A stretch of 64,000 nt of DNA, taken from Sporosarcina pasteurii. Lineage in GTDB: Bacteria > Bacillota > Bacilli > Bacillales_A > Planococcaceae. Location of the stretch: positions 2,542,001 to 2,606,000 of the forward strand of contig NZ_CP160452.1 of NCBI RefSeq assembly GCF_041295575.1, read 5' to 3'. Shown here in pieces: positions 27,316 to 35,920 of the stretch. Position 1 is the stretch's first letter; each line of letters starts with the position of its first letter. The notes below the pieces were generated by a model, which had not been told where the DNA came from, searched no databases, and saw nothing but the letters and a program-made list of their open reading frames with translations. The translations under genes were made by a program, and so were the position numbers.

Positions 27316-27813
27316 TTATTTATCAAAGAACAATTTGTATGTCGTATATCCGAATCTATCCCCAGGATTAATATCCACAATTTCTGGCAAACCTTTTTCA
27401 ATAATCGTTTCAGCCATTTCCTTCAGCATAATCGAAGTATATCGATCTTCTTTTAACGCAAATGGACTTCTCCACGCGACTTCCGATATTTCTTCTAACT
27501 GTGGAATAAGCTGCTGTTTTTCATCTAATGCACTTAGTAAAAATATCGCCATATTATCGCTAATTTCCCCTTGAATAACGCCGGTGCGAAAGCCTATTAA
27601 TCCTTCTATCCGACAATCGATGCCCGTTTCTTCCTTCACTTCTCGGATTGCAGCCATGTCGACAGTTTCGCCTGCGTCCACAAAACCGGCTGGAAAGGAC
27701 CACATGCCTTTTAGCGCACTGTATCTTTTCTTGACGACTAACCATTCACCATTAGAATTGATAACGAGTCCAGATGCGCCTAGCCAGACATTACCTCTCT
27801 TACTGCTAGCCAA
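27316..27813 (-). CDS. NUDIX hydrolase
   Basis: 165-residue pyrophosphohydrolase. The Nudix box GX5EX7REUXEEXGU is intact as the stretch starting GFVDAGETVDMAAIREVKEE, giving the Mg2+-binding glutamates. It is likely to hydrolyse a nucleoside diphosphate derivative; substrate unknown. TTG at 27813 lies 8 nt after AGGAGG. No close neighbour suggests a pathway. The gene stands between yuiB and the flavoprotein gene, each with separate promoters. Confidence 0.9.
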   Translation of the reverse strand: MASSKRGNVWLGASGLVINSNGEWLVVKKRYSALKGMWSFPAGFVDAGETVDMAAIREVKEETGIDCRIEGLIGFRTGVIQGEISDNMAIFLLSALDEKQQLIPQLEEISEVAWRSPFALKEDRYTSIMLKEMAETIIEKGLPEIVDINPGDRFGYTTYKLFFDK

Positions 27814-27835
27814 ATCATAGCCTCCTTTTTTATTT

Positions 27836-27879
27836 AAAAAGCACCTGTCGTCACATATAATGACGTACAGGTGCTTTTT
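27836..27879. terminator. Bidirectional terminator between NUDIX gene and yumB-like gene
   Basis: AAAAAGCACCTGT / ACAGGTGCTTTTT 13-bp arms with inner GTCA/TGAC pairs; T-runs on both strands. It ends transcripts of the minus-strand flavoprotein gene. Confidence 0.93.
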
Positions 27880-27894
27880 GATCGCGATTCATGA

Positions 27895-29109
27895 TTATAG
27901 AACGTCGAATTTCCCTTTTTTCAATGTTAAACCAACGCCGCCAATCATATATAGGGCACGGTTATCGACCATTTTTTTCATGAACGATGCCTTTTTGCCC
28001 GTCAATTTTTTACCAAATACGACACCGATTGCATCATCGCTTCCTAATGAGCAAACACTTCCTTTTAAATCCGGAACGAACTCAGTAGTTGGCTCACCTT
28101 TCAGAAGAGCAACAATATTATCCGCACAAGTATCTCCTTGCTGCATTGCAATTTGTGCTGTCGGTGGATACGGACGGTTTATTTCTTCGTTTATCATCAG
28201 TGCACAGTCTCCAACGATAAATACATCGTCGTGTCCTGGTGCACGTAAATCTTTATCAACTTTTACGCGTGCACGCATATTCTCGATACCTGTCTCTTCA
28301 ATTAGACGGTTCCCGCGTACACCTGCAGCCCAGACGACTGTTCCTGCTTTGATGAATTCAAATTCGTCTTCACCTTTTTTAATCTTTACGCCTTCTGGAG
28401 TTGCTTCAACGACTGGCGTACCAATTGAAAATTCAATCCCTTTTGATTCTAGTTGACTAACAGCGTAATTGACTAATTCTTCATCAAATCCTGGTAATAC
28501 CATTGGCGCTGCTTCTACACAAAGGATGCGTACTTTTTCAAATGGCACATCAAATTCTTCACACATTTCAGGTACACGATTACCAAGTTCCCCAAGGAAT
28601 TCGATACCTGTAAACCCTGCTCCGCCAACGACGATTGTTAGACGGCTGTCATCCTTTTCTTTTTCAACTGACCATGTAGCAAACTGATGCTCCATATGTT
28701 CTCGAATGTAGCGAGCTGCTTTTACGTTCGCAATAGATAATGCATATTTGTCAAGTCCTGGTATTCCAAATGTTTCGCCTTCAAAGCCAAGTGCGATCAC
28801 TAAGTAATCATATGTATGCGTTCCCACACTTGATGTGACAAGTTTTTCTTTTATATCGATGCCTTCAACGGTTGCTTGGATAAATGTAACTTTTTGCGCA
28901 TCAATGACTTTACTAATATCATAACGCACTTGCTCAGGCGTTAATGTACCCGCTGACGCTTCATGCAACCATGTTGATTCGTAATGATACTCATTTTTAT
29001 TAATAAGAACAATATCTGCCTGATCTGATCCGAGTTGCTTCTGCAATCTCACAACAGTAGATAAACCGCCGTATCCAGCACCTAAAACTAAAATTGTTGG
29101 TCTCTTCAC
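27895..29109 (-). CDS. yumB: Type II NADH dehydrogenase-like flavoprotein (YumB type)
   Basis: 404-residue FAD/NAD-binding oxidoreductase, probably transferring electrons from NADH to menaquinone at the inner membrane face. The N-terminal FAD fold GAGYGGLS, a second dinucleotide fold with [17 protein letters not shown], and the FAD-ribityl segment [11 protein letters not shown] are all present. NDH-2 type quinone-site AQIAMQQG follows. Length and order agree with Bacillus YumB. GTG at 29109 is preceded by AAAGGTGG. Another family member, YutJ, is encoded 1.6 kb away; which one is the main respiratory enzyme is not clear. Confidence 0.9.
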   Translation of the reverse strand: MKRPTILVLGAGYGGLSTVVRLQKQLGSDQADIVLINKNEYHYESTWLHEASAGTLTPEQVRYDISKVIDAQKVTFIQATVEGIDIKEKLVTSSVGTHTYDYLVIALGFEGETFGIPGLDKYALSIANVKAARYIREHMEHQFATWSVEKEKDDSRLTIVVGGAGFTGIEFLGELGNRVPEMCEEFDVPFEKVRILCVEAAPMVLPGFDEELVNYAVSQLESKGIEFSIGTPVVEATPEGVKIKKGEDEFEFIKAGTVVWAAGVRGNRLIEETGIENMRARVKVDKDLRAPGHDDVFIVGDCALMINEEINRPYPPTAQIAMQQGDTCADNIVALLKGEPTTEFVPDLKGSVCSLGSDDAIGVVFGKKLTGKKASFMKKMVDNRALYMIGGVGLTLKKGKFDVL

Positions 29110-29317
29110 GAAGATCGAACCACCTTTATTTTTATTTTAACTTGAACACAAGAAATCGTGAGAACTAAAGCAGGACTCTACTACTCTCTTTCTCACTATC
29201 ATACTTTTGGTCTCTTTCAGTTTCGATAGCTCCCTCTACCTAATAGTAGCCCTTTTATGTAAGGTTTTCAATACTTTAGCTGAAATGGGAATGCTTCGAA
29301 TATACTGATATATGGAC

Positions 29318-29361
29318 ATACAAAGAAACTCCCTTCTTACTTTGAAAAGAAGGGAGTTTCT
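29318..29361 (-). terminator. Terminator after yutM
   Basis: Perfect 14-bp stem GAAACTCCCTTCTT / AAGAAGGGAGTTTC, 8-nt loop, followed on the minus strand by TTTGTATG; the stem overlaps the yutM stop region. The T-tract is short. Confidence 0.75.
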
Positions 29362-29362
29362 C

Positions 29363-29725
29363 TTAGCAATCTGATGGTGCGCCTGTATTCTTAGCGGTTC
29401 TAAATGATGTACCGCATCCACAGGACAGAATGGCATTCGGATTATCAATTGTAAAACCGCCACCCATAAGTGATTCTTTGTAATCAATTTTCGTTCCATT
29501 TAAAATATCAATATCATCTGTTGCAACAATCATTTCGATGCCATGTTGCTCCAACAATTGATCCTTCTCAGTTAGTTCTGTTTCAAATCCTAAACCGTAT
29601 GTGAGCCCACTACAGCCTCCACCGTTTATCGCAACGCGTAGATAGGAACCTTCCTCACCATTATGCTCCATCATTTTTTTCACATGGAATGCAGCGGCTT
29701 CAGATAGTTCTACTAATTGAGTCAT
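29363..29725 (-). CDS. yutM: A-type Fe-S cluster carrier (HesB/YadR/YfhF family)
   Basis: 120-residue A-type iron-sulfur carrier. The three conserved cysteines are present: GGGCSGLTYG and the C-terminal SCGCGTSF. It accepts clusters from the SUF machinery and passes them to apo-enzymes; the sufCDSUB operon is in this window. The start is placed at ATG 29725 because GGATGG lies 9 nt upstream; ATG 29731 is only 3 nt from it. It is separated from yutI by 224 bp and an intervening terminator. Confidence 0.93.
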   Translation of the reverse strand: MTQLVELSEAAAFHVKKMMEHNGEEGSYLRVAINGGGCSGLTYGLGFETELTEKDQLLEQHGIEMIVATDDIDILNGTKIDYKESLMGGGFTIDNPNAILSCGCGTSFRTAKNTGAPSDC

Positions 29726-29891
29726 TCGCATTCACCATCCCAATTTTTATTTTCAGTATACCAACTCAAACAAATGATATGCAACCAAATTTACGTAAGG
29801 TAGAGATTATTAAAAAAGATGTTTAATAGAAATAAGTGAAATTAACTCACTTTTCTAATCTAATTCCTGTACAATAAAAGTAGAGAATAAT

Positions 29892-29921
29892 GAAAAAAGA
29901 GCCTTATTGAGCCCTTTTTTC
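29892..29921. terminator. Terminator after yutI
   Basis: GAAAAAAGGGCTC / GGCTCTTTTTTC hairpin, A- and T-runs on both sides, 28 bp beyond the yutI stop. Confidence 0.75.
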
Positions 29922-29949
29922 AAATGAAGCAATCGTTAGTGTAAATTGA

Positions 29950-30186
29950 TTAGAATACTTGCTCTACTTCAACAACGCCTGGAACTTCTTCTAGTAATGC
30001 ACGTTCGATACCGGCTTTTAGTGTGATTGTTGAACTTGGACATGTTCCACATGCACCTAGTAGGCGTAGTTTAACAATACCATCTTCAATATCTACAAGT
30101 TCACAGTCACCGCCATCACGTAGAAGAAATGGGCGTAATTTATTTAGTACTTCTTGAACTGATTCCATCATTGTTGTGTTTGACAT
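29950..30186 (-). CDS. yutI: NifU C-terminal-domain Fe-S scaffold protein
   Basis: 78 residues, a single NifU-like (Nfu) domain. The CxxC cluster ligand motif is in [18 protein letters not shown], preceded by [17 protein letters not shown]. It holds a transient [4Fe-4S] cluster between subunits. It is shorter than the B. subtilis protein I remember (~110 residues) but contains the complete Nfu domain. ATG at 30186 follows AAAGGAG. It is divergent from yuzD. Confidence 0.93.
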   Translation of the reverse strand: MSNTTMMESVQEVLNKLRPFLLRDGGDCELVDIEDGIVKLRLLGACGTCPSSTITLKAGIERALLEEVPGVVEVEQVF

Positions 30187-30274
30187 TTATTTTCGGCTCC
30201 TTTCCTTATAATAATAATTATAAACTGGAAAGCGAAAAAAATCCAATTAAGAATATGTTAAGGGGGAAATTTTC

Positions 30275-30607
30275 TTGGTAAAAAAGAATGCAATCATTGA
30301 AATTTTTGGCGCAGATGTTGTTTGTGCAAGCTGTGTAAATGCACCTTCTTCAAAAGATACTTTTGAGTGGTTACAAGCTGCAATAAGTCGAAATTATCCT
30401 AATCAATCTTTTATAATCGAGTATATTGATATTGATTCAACGCTCTCGAATGAACGCCATGAAGAAATTGCTGAACAAATTCAAAATGACGAATACTTTT
30501 ACCCACTTGTTATGATTAACGAAGAAATGATTGGCGAAGGTCATATTCAATTAAAACCTGTTTTTGCTTCACTTGAGAAGCTTGGGTATGTAGCTGAGAA
30601 TAAGTGA
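30275..30607 (+). CDS. yuzD: YuzD family thioredoxin-fold protein (DUF1462)
   Basis: 110 residues of the YuzD/DUF1462 family. An N-terminal beta strand is followed by a CxxC motif (GADVVCASCVNAPSSKDTFE), then a thioredoxin-like fold with cis-Pro region YFYPLVMINEEMIGEG. A redox or metal-related role is likely, and its place beside yutI (Nfu) suggests Fe-S or thiol chemistry; this is inference. TTG at 30275 follows AAGGGGGAAA. Confidence 0.88.
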   Translation: MVKKNAIIEIFGADVVCASCVNAPSSKDTFEWLQAAISRNYPNQSFIIEYIDIDSTLSNERHEEIAEQIQNDEYFYPLVMINEEMIGEGHIQLKPVFASLEKLGYVAENK

Positions 30608-30618
30608 CAAACATTGGT

Positions 30619-30660
30619 AAAAATACTCCGAATGACAAAGTCATCGGAGTATTTTTTATT
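30619..30660. terminator. Bidirectional terminator between yuzD and yutJ
   Basis: AAAATACTCCGAATGAC / GTCATCGGAGTATTTTTTATT long stem with a triplet loop, between convergent genes. Confidence 0.93.
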
Positions 30661-31728
30661 TCATCCATTATGTCTTTTATACAACCAAAGGACACCTGAT
30701 TTTAATAGTCTTGCAATTCTGCCTGTCACTGTGCGATCTGCCAAATAGGCAAAGCCTTGCTTTTTCCCTAGCGAACCTAAGAAACCTTTTAATTTTATTT
30801 CAGGCATTTTTTCAGGAAGTGGTTCTTCATTCCATACGTGGCGTAGAACCTTAACAATTTGTTCCCCTTGTTCTTCCGCAACTTGTGCACTTGGTGCATA
30901 TGGTAAATCTGCGCAATCTCCTACGACATACACATCATTGTATTTAGGAAGTTGGTGGTATTTATTTAACACAAGACGACCAGAGTTCCCTTTTTCTGTC
31001 TCGATATTTTGAACGACAGTGACTGGACGAATACCTGCAGTCCAAACAACGGCATCTACTGGAATGGTCTCTTCATGGTTATACAATACCCCCGCTTCCA
31101 CTCTTGTAATATTGGATTCTGCGACGACTTCTACATTATGTTCGTCAAACCAACCTTGTACATAGTTACTTAAACGTTCTGGAAAATCTCCTAAAATACG
31201 TGGACTTCTATCAAATAACTTAATCGTTAAATCAGGTCTACTCTCCCGCAGTTCACTTGCCAGTTCAATTCCGCTTAAGCCAGCTCCGATAATCCCAACC
31301 GTTGCGCCGCCTCCAAGTCCGAGTAACTTTTCATATGTCGTGCGTGATTTTCCGATTGTTTGAATGCTATATGTATGTTCTTCAGCACCTGGTACATCAT
31401 GATAATTATCACGGCAGCCTAAACCAATTACGAGTTCGTCATATTCAAGCTGTTGTCCGTCTTCCAAATAAACACACTTTTTATCAGGTGAAATTTCAGT
31501 AACTTCCCCTTCTACAAACTTTAATTGCTTATGTTCCGGTAATGGCACACGTACAACTGTATCTGACACAGTTCCAGCCGCCAACGCGTAAAATTCCGTC
31601 TTTAAACTATGGAAAGGCGTTCGATCGACAAGCGTAATTTCAATATCGGTTGGTAAATCTTTCGTAAGCAAACGTAGCATGATTCGCATATTTCCATACC
31701 CTGCACCTAATAAGACAAGTTTTCTCAT
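30661..31728 (-). CDS. yutJ: NADH dehydrogenase-like flavoprotein (YutJ type)
   Basis: 355-residue FAD/NAD oxidoreductase of the NDH-2/sulfide:quinone reductase superfamily. FAD motif GAGYGNMR at the N-terminus, NAD motif GIIGAGLSGIELASEL, FAD-ribityl DVYVVGDCADL. About 50 residues shorter than the YumB-like paralogue at 27.9 kb. Natural electron acceptor unknown. ATG at 31728 follows AAAGGAGAAGG. It is divergent from yuzB, matching the B. subtilis yut order. Confidence 0.88.
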   Translation of the reverse strand: MRKLVLLGAGYGNMRIMLRLLTKDLPTDIEITLVDRTPFHSLKTEFYALAAGTVSDTVVRVPLPEHKQLKFVEGEVTEISPDKKCVYLEDGQQLEYDELVIGLGCRDNYHDVPGAEEHTYSIQTIGKSRTTYEKLLGLGGGATVGIIGAGLSGIELASELRESRPDLTIKLFDRSPRILGDFPERLSNYVQGWFDEHNVEVVAESNITRVEAGVLYNHEETIPVDAVVWTAGIRPVTVVQNIETEKGNSGRLVLNKYHQLPKYNDVYVVGDCADLPYAPSAQVAEEQGEQIVKVLRHVWNEEPLPEKMPEIKLKGFLGSLGKKQGFAYLADRTVTGRIARLLKSGVLWLYKRHNG

Positions 31729-31868
31729 GACCTTCTCCTTTATTCATTCCTCGATTTCCGCTATTTTCCCAATTCATTATAACAGTATGAGACATGCCTC
31801 ACAATGAGGCTCAGAAATTGACGTTGATTCAAAAAAAGAGTAGCATTCCTAATAGTGAGGTGATCTAC

Positions 31869-32105
31869 GTGAATCCAATCGTTGAATTTTGCATGAGTAA
31901 TCTCGCAAATGGTTCACATAAAACTTTAGAAACATTGGAAAAAGATCCAAACCTCGATGTTCTCGAATATGGTTGTTTAAGTTACTGCACAGCTTGTGCG
32001 GAGAGCCTTTATGCGCTCGTGAATGGCGATATGGTAAAGGCTGACACACCTCAAGAACTGACAGAACGTATTTACCAATACATTGAAGATAATCCACTCT
32101 TCTAA
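31869..32105 (+). CDS. yuzB: YuzB family protein (DUF1450)
   Basis: 78 residues of the YuzB/DUF1450 family, a small thioredoxin-fold ferredoxin-like protein. The N-terminus NPIVEFCMSNLANGS and the cysteine cluster GCLSYCTACAESLYALVNG are diagnostic. GTG at 31869 is chosen because GAGGTGAT lies just upstream; the frame to 31794 would add 25 residues foreign to the family. The cysteines suggest metal or redox chemistry, but the function is not known. Confidence 0.88.
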   Translation: MNPIVEFCMSNLANGSHKTLETLEKDPNLDVLEYGCLSYCTACAESLYALVNGDMVKADTPQELTERIYQYIEDNPLF

Positions 32106-32144
32106 GAATCTTTGGATCGTTTTTACTATAACAGCAATCATCAT

Positions 32145-32198
32145 GTTTAGCTCGGGTTAATTCGCAAATTAAATAGCGTTTATTAACCTAAGCTAAAC
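32145..32198. repeat. Long inverted repeat between yuzB and yutF
   Basis: Arms GTTTAGCT-cg-GGTTAAT (32145-32161) and ATTAACC-ta-AGCTAAAC (32182-32198) are complementary over 15 of 17 positions with a 20-nt loop. It sits between convergent genes without a T-run on either side, so it is a weak terminator at best; an operator or remnant is possible. Confidence 0.6.
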
Positions 32199-32222
32199 AA
32201 TCGATGACGACCAAGCTTTCTA

Positions 32223-33005
32223 TTAACCTTGGAAAGCTTTTTCTATCGAAACGCTTGCTAGATTTTCCAATAAATACGTTGGGTGGTCTTCCTTTAACAG
32301 CACTTCTTCGCGCGATGTGACACCGCCCTCAACATGTGCTGTCGCAATACCATACCGAATCCCCGCTAGTATATCCGTATCGTAGTTGTCGCCAATTAAA
32401 ATCATATCTTCTTTGCTATACCCACTCTTCTCCTGAATATAACTCAACATAAATGGCTCAGGTTTGCCCATAAACGTTGGCGTTACACCAGTTGAATATT
32501 CAACAAGTTTAATAAACGAACCCGTTCCAGGCAGTAACCCTCTTTCTGTCGGCATCGCTCTATCGCCATTTGTTGCAATAAATTTCGCACCTGCTCGGAT
32601 ATTTAAACAGAGATCCGCTAATTTTTCATAAGTCACTTCCCGGTCTATTCCCATTACGACGATATCTGGATTTGAAGTGACCAATTCAATTCCCTCAGCT
32701 AATAAAGCTTCTCGCAGACCAGTTTCACCAAACATTTGAACCTTTGCATCCGTAAAGTTTTCTTTACAATAATGCGCCGCCGCAATCGCGGAAGTCACAA
32801 TATACTTTGCTTTTGTATGTATCCCAAATCCTGCTAATTTCTGCTGAACTTGTTCTGGCGTTGCCGACGAATTATTCGTAATATAATACGGCTCTATCCC
32901 TTGTTGTTGAAGTTGCTCAATTAAAGCGACCGCTTCCGGCACTGGTTCTGTTCCGTGGTACACAGTTCCGTCTAAGTCAAAACAATATGCTTTATAATGA
33001 TTCAT
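32223..33005 (-). CDS. yutF: HAD-superfamily phosphatase, NagD/YutF type
   Basis: 260-residue cytosolic HAD hydrolase of class IIA. Catalytic nucleophile motif CFDLDGTVYHG at residue 8, motif II YITNNSSAT, the cap domain in the middle, motif III lysine in FMGKPEPFM, and motif IV LIGDNYDTDILAG. It dephosphorylates small phosphorylated metabolites (for example nucleotides or sugar phosphates); the substrate is not resolved. Its ATG overlaps the yutE stop (TAATG), so they are co-translated. Confidence 0.93.
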   Translation of the reverse strand: MNHYKAYCFDLDGTVYHGTEPVPEAVALIEQLQQQGIEPYYITNNSSATPEQVQQKLAGFGIHTKAKYIVTSAIAAAHYCKENFTDAKVQMFGETGLREALLAEGIELVTSNPDIVVMGIDREVTYEKLADLCLNIRAGAKFIATNGDRAMPTERGLLPGTGSFIKLVEYSTGVTPTFMGKPEPFMLSYIQEKSGYSKEDMILIGDNYDTDILAGIRYGIATAHVEGGVTSREEVLLKEDHPTYLLENLASVSIEKAFQG

Positions 33006-33460
33006 TATGCTTCCTCATCAGCTGGTAAAAATGCAGAAACTGGTCCTAACTCATGCTCCAAATAATGACGTACTTTTTCAGGAAATAATTGCAAAGCTTC
33101 AAAAGCTTCATTTAACGTTGAAGTAATAACATTCGTATCGACACTAATAAACTCACGAACAATCATTTGTCTAAGCTCAATCACTTTTTTTATTCGGTCC
33201 GTCATATCGGCTGTTATGACTTTTTCATCATCCATAATATCAATGATGTCTTCATAACTACCCGGATCACGCATAATAAATCCGTCAATCATCGTGTTCC
33301 CGACATCGATAATACCTTCGATGATATCATGACTCAGTCTTGAAAGCGCTAACGAATGAATGCAGTCTTTGTGCCAATTCTCTTCTTTTTGATAGAGGGC
33401 AAGTAATTCTTCTATGTGACATAGTACTTTTTCAATTTTATTTCGGTCAACAAAATACAT
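33005..33460 (-). CDS. yutE: HepT-like DUF86 protein (YutE), active motif degenerate
   Basis: 151-residue all-helical protein of the DUF86/HepT fold. In HepT ribonuclease toxins the key motif is RX4HXY; here the equivalent region reads RQMIVREFI, so the histidine and tyrosine are replaced. No MntA-type nucleotidyltransferase antitoxin gene is adjacent; the partner is instead the HAD phosphatase yutF. This fits a housekeeping YutE with no toxin role. ATG at 33460 follows GGAGG. Confidence 0.85.
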   Translation of the reverse strand: MYFVDRNKIEKVLCHIEELLALYQKEENWHKDCIHSLALSRLSHDIIEGIIDVGNTMIDGFIMRDPGSYEDIIDIMDDEKVITADMTDRIKKVIELRQMIVREFISVDTNVITSTLNEAFEALQLFPEKVRHYLEHELGPVSAFLPADEEA

Positions 33461-33678
33461 GATGTTGCCTCCTTACTTTATATTCACGTCTTTATCTTAA
33501 CATAAATAAGGAATATTTTTCTGAAATTTAATGTTAATATACAGTTTTGCAATAAATACTATACACTTTCACTGATTTCTTATTAGGGAATACTATAAAT
33601 TCAACAAATCACTACGCTAAACAAATTCAAATATCCCTGTTTTTTCGTTCAATCGTATAATGTGTCAAAAATTGCACA

Positions 33679-33693
33679 TGATAATAATTGAAA
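33679..33693 (+). promoter_or_regulatory. Possible Fur-type box before the DUF3231 gene
   Basis: TGATAAT-A-ATTGAAA matches the 7-1-7 Fur consensus TGATAATNATTATCA perfectly in the left half and at four of seven positions in the right. It lies 30 bp before the start codon and downstream of a TATAAT at 33656-33661. One imperfect match in AT-rich DNA is weak evidence. Confidence 0.3.
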
Positions 33694-33722
33694 TCGAAAT
33701 CATTAGAATGAGGAGTGTTTTT

Positions 33723-34223
33723 ATGGGCGTTATGGATGGAAATCCTAAAAAAGAACCAATGCATTACGGAGAGATCATTGGCACTTGGTCTTTTATCGGT
33801 GCGAATAACGGATTAATTAGTGGGTACGAAGCGTTTGTCAATCATGCAAGTGATCCTGACCTTATAAAGTTGCTTGAGGAAGCAATAAAGATGATGAAAT
33901 CTGAAACCAAGGAACTGGAAAAAGTATTAAAAAACAACGGTATTACTCCACCCCCTTCATTACCTGGTCGTCCTAAAGCAAATGCAGATGACATTCCTGA
34001 AGGTGCTAGGCTTTCAGATGTCGAAATCAGCGGTGCTGTATCGATTAACGTAGGACAGGGACTTGTTTCTTGCAGTATGGTAATGGGTCAATGTCTAAGA
34101 GAAGATATTGCCATGATGTTTGGTAAATATCATGTTGAAAGAGCACTATTTGGCGCAAAATTACTACGTTTGAATAAAGAAAAAGGTTGGATTATCCCAC
34201 CTCCACTTCATATCAACAATTAA
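33723..34223 (+). CDS. DUF3231 family protein
   Basis: 166 residues containing a single DUF3231 unit (many family members have two). Predicted four-helix, ferritin-like bundle; ANNGLISGYEAFVNHASDPDL, PPPSLPGRP and VMGQCLREDIAMMFGKYHVE are typical blocks. Family function is not established; members are common in spore formers. ATG at 33723 is chosen for GAGGAGTG 5 nt upstream; the frame extends back to 33660 without support. It has its own promoter region and terminator. Confidence 0.85.
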   Translation: MGVMDGNPKKEPMHYGEIIGTWSFIGANNGLISGYEAFVNHASDPDLIKLLEEAIKMMKSETKELEKVLKNNGITPPPSLPGRPKANADDIPEGARLSDVEISGAVSINVGQGLVSCSMVMGQCLREDIAMMFGKYHVERALFGAKLLRLNKEKGWIIPPPLHINN

Positions 34224-34280
34224 TGTAATATAAACTAGAGATGATTGAGAAAGTTAACAGAGTACTTGGAGTCCCATACT

Positions 34281-34319
34281 AAAAAACCATGCGATAGAAA
34301 ACATTTCGCATGGTTTTTT
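34281..34319. terminator. Bidirectional terminator between DUF3231 gene and yutD
   Basis: AAAAAACCATGCGA / TCGCATGGTTTTTT stem with a 10-nt loop region, T-runs on both strands, between convergent genes. Confidence 0.9.
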
Positions 34320-34326
34320 AAAGTGG

Positions 34327-34602
34327 TTATTTCTTTACTTTTTTCAAAATAAAATGTGCACAACCGAAGTTACAGTACTCGTATAAATAGTCTTCAACTG
34401 TGCTGATTTTCGTTTCATAAGTTGCTTTTGGATTGCGGTCGTCAAAAAAGCCTTTTAAGCGTAATTGACCATATCCCCAATCTCCCAATATATAATCATA
34501 TTTTATAAGCACTTCGCTAAATCTTTCGAGCAATGGGTCCTTTTGAAAGCCATCTCGAAAATCTTTAATTAATTCATACTCTGTATTTTCGAGCATTATC
34601 AT
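34327..34602 (-). CDS. yutD: YutD family protein (DUF1027)
   Basis: 91-residue soluble protein of the YutD/DUF1027 family: ERFSEVLIKYDYILGDWGYGQ, LRLKGFFDDRN and the C-terminal YEYCNFGCAHFILKK, with two cysteines. Function unknown. It lies 16 bp after lipA on the same strand, as in B. subtilis, so they form a lipA-yutD operon. Either ATG 34602 or ATG 34596 could be the start; AAAGGT suits the second. Confidence 0.87.
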   Translation of the reverse strand: MIMLENTEYELIKDFRDGFQKDPLLERFSEVLIKYDYILGDWGYGQLRLKGFFDDRNPKATYETKISTVEDYLYEYCNFGCAHFILKKVKK

Positions 34603-34618
34603 ACCTTTTCACCACCAC

Positions 34619-35578
34619 TCAACTTTGCAATGTTGCTTGAAGTTGTTCTTCACCTTGACGTTGTTTTTCTTTCGCTGCCGCATTTACTTGCTCATCGGCA
34701 TGGTAACTTGAACGAACGAGCGGTCCTGCTTCACAATGCGAGAATCCTTTGGACATCGCAATTTTTCTTAATTCGCCAAATTCTTGTGGAGAATAATATT
34801 TTTGAACAGGCAAATGTTTTTTGGTCGGCTGTAAATATTGACCAATCGTCATAATATCAACGTTATTTGCACGTAAGTCATCCATTGTTCCGACAATTTC
34901 TTCATGTGTTTCACCTAGGCCAAGCATTAAAGAAGACTTTGTTGGAATTTCAGGATACATTTCCTTCGCCCGTTTAAGCAATTCGAGTGAACGGTCATAA
35001 GTTGCACGTGCTCGGACTCTTTTCGTGAGTCGACGAACCGTCTCAATATTATGGTTTAAGATATCCGGTTTCGCATCCATTAACGTTTTTAAGTTTTCGT
35101 ATACCCCACCCATGTCGGATGGAAGCACTTCAATTGTCGTAAATGGGTTTTTACGACGAATTGCCCGGATCGTTTCCGCAAACACACCTGCACCGCCGTC
35201 CTTCTGATCATCACGTGCAACCGCTGTGACAACGACGTGCTTTAAGTTCATTAATTGTACGGAATCAGCAACACGTTCCGGTTCGGCTAAATCAAGCTCG
35301 TTTGGAAGGCCTGTATTCACTGCACAAAAACGGCAGGCTCTCGTACAAATTGCACCTAAAATCATAAACGTAGCTGTTCTACGCTCTCCCCAACATTCAT
35401 GAATATTCGGGCATCGAGCCTCTTCACAAACTGTATTGAGATTTTGTTCACGCATTAACTTTTTTAAATCTCTATAGTTCTCGTTTGTATTCAACTTAAT
35501 CTTAAGCCAATCTGGTTTCCTTAAATGTTCAGTTTTCTTTCCTCGTTCAGGTCTACATGACAAGACAATCGACTCCAT
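34619..35578 (-). CDS. lipA: Lipoyl synthase
   Basis: 319-residue radical-SAM enzyme that inserts two sulfurs into octanoyl groups on GcvH or E2 subunits. The auxiliary-cluster motif CX4CX5C is at [12 protein letters not shown], and the SAM-cluster CX3CX2C at [18 protein letters not shown] and the C-terminal RSSYHADE (auxiliary-cluster serine) are intact. The N-terminus is about nine residues longer than the Bacillus form, and the 35578 ATG lacks a clear ribosome site, so TTG at L6 remains possible. The lipoyl acceptor gene gcvH and Fe-S supply (suf) are in the same window. Confidence 0.95.
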   Translation of the reverse strand: MESIVLSCRPERGKKTEHLRKPDWLKIKLNTNENYRDLKKLMREQNLNTVCEEARCPNIHECWGERRTATFMILGAICTRACRFCAVNTGLPNELDLAEPERVADSVQLMNLKHVVVTAVARDDQKDGGAGVFAETIRAIRRKNPFTTIEVLPSDMGGVYENLKTLMDAKPDILNHNIETVRRLTKRVRARATYDRSLELLKRAKEMYPEIPTKSSLMLGLGETHEEIVGTMDDLRANNVDIMTIGQYLQPTKKHLPVQKYYSPQEFGELRKIAMSKGFSHCEAGPLVRSSYHADEQVNAAAKEKQRQGEEQLQATLQS

Positions 35579-35724
35579 TTCTTGAAGACTTTAGTGAAGT
35601 ATTACATCATTGCTGCAATTATACTTATTTATTATCTTGACTATCGTAAATGTATCACAATTACACTATTCAAACAACCTTCATCGCCGAATGAATCGGG
35701 CAAGTACTTAAAATAATTAAAATA

Positions 35725-35769
35725 CCAAAAAACTGTAGAGAAAGTCCAAACTGGACTCCATCTACAGTC
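35725..35769 (-). terminator. Terminator of the metP-metS operon
   Basis: Minus-strand ACTGTAGA / TCTACAGT outer arms and TCCA/TGGA inner pairs, followed by TTTTTTGGTATTTT, 28 bp beyond the metS stop. Confidence 0.85.
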
Positions 35770-35797
35770 TGTTAAAGCGTTGTATATCGACCATCTG

Positions 35798-35908
35798 CTA
35801 AACTGATTTTTTCCTTGATTTCGAAACCGCGTTCACAATACTTGCGGCTAATCCTCCCCAAATGACGAGGATTCCAACGACCATCATTCCGATTGCTCCA
35901 CCACTCAT
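35798..35908 (-). CDS. metS: MetS-type small subunit of methionine/alanine NSS importer
   Basis: 36 residues: MSGGAIGMMVVGILVIWGGL then AASIVNAVSKSRKKSV. One membrane helix with a basic cytoplasmic tail; GGAxGMM and the IWGGLAAS core are the pattern of the MetS family of NSS small subunits, known from Corynebacterium MetPS, where the small protein is needed for transport. ATG at 35908 lies 12 bp after the metP stop, and its AAGGAGG overlaps that stop, so translation is coupled. It is easily missed because of its size. Confidence 0.85.
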   Translation of the reverse strand: MSGGAIGMMVVGILVIWGGLAASIVNAVSKSRKKSV

Positions 35909-35920
35909 AGCGAATCCTCC

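Noticed and set aside
33005..33460. HepT/MntA toxin-antitoxin system
   Set aside because: The partner nucleotidyltransferase is absent and the catalytic motif is degenerate.
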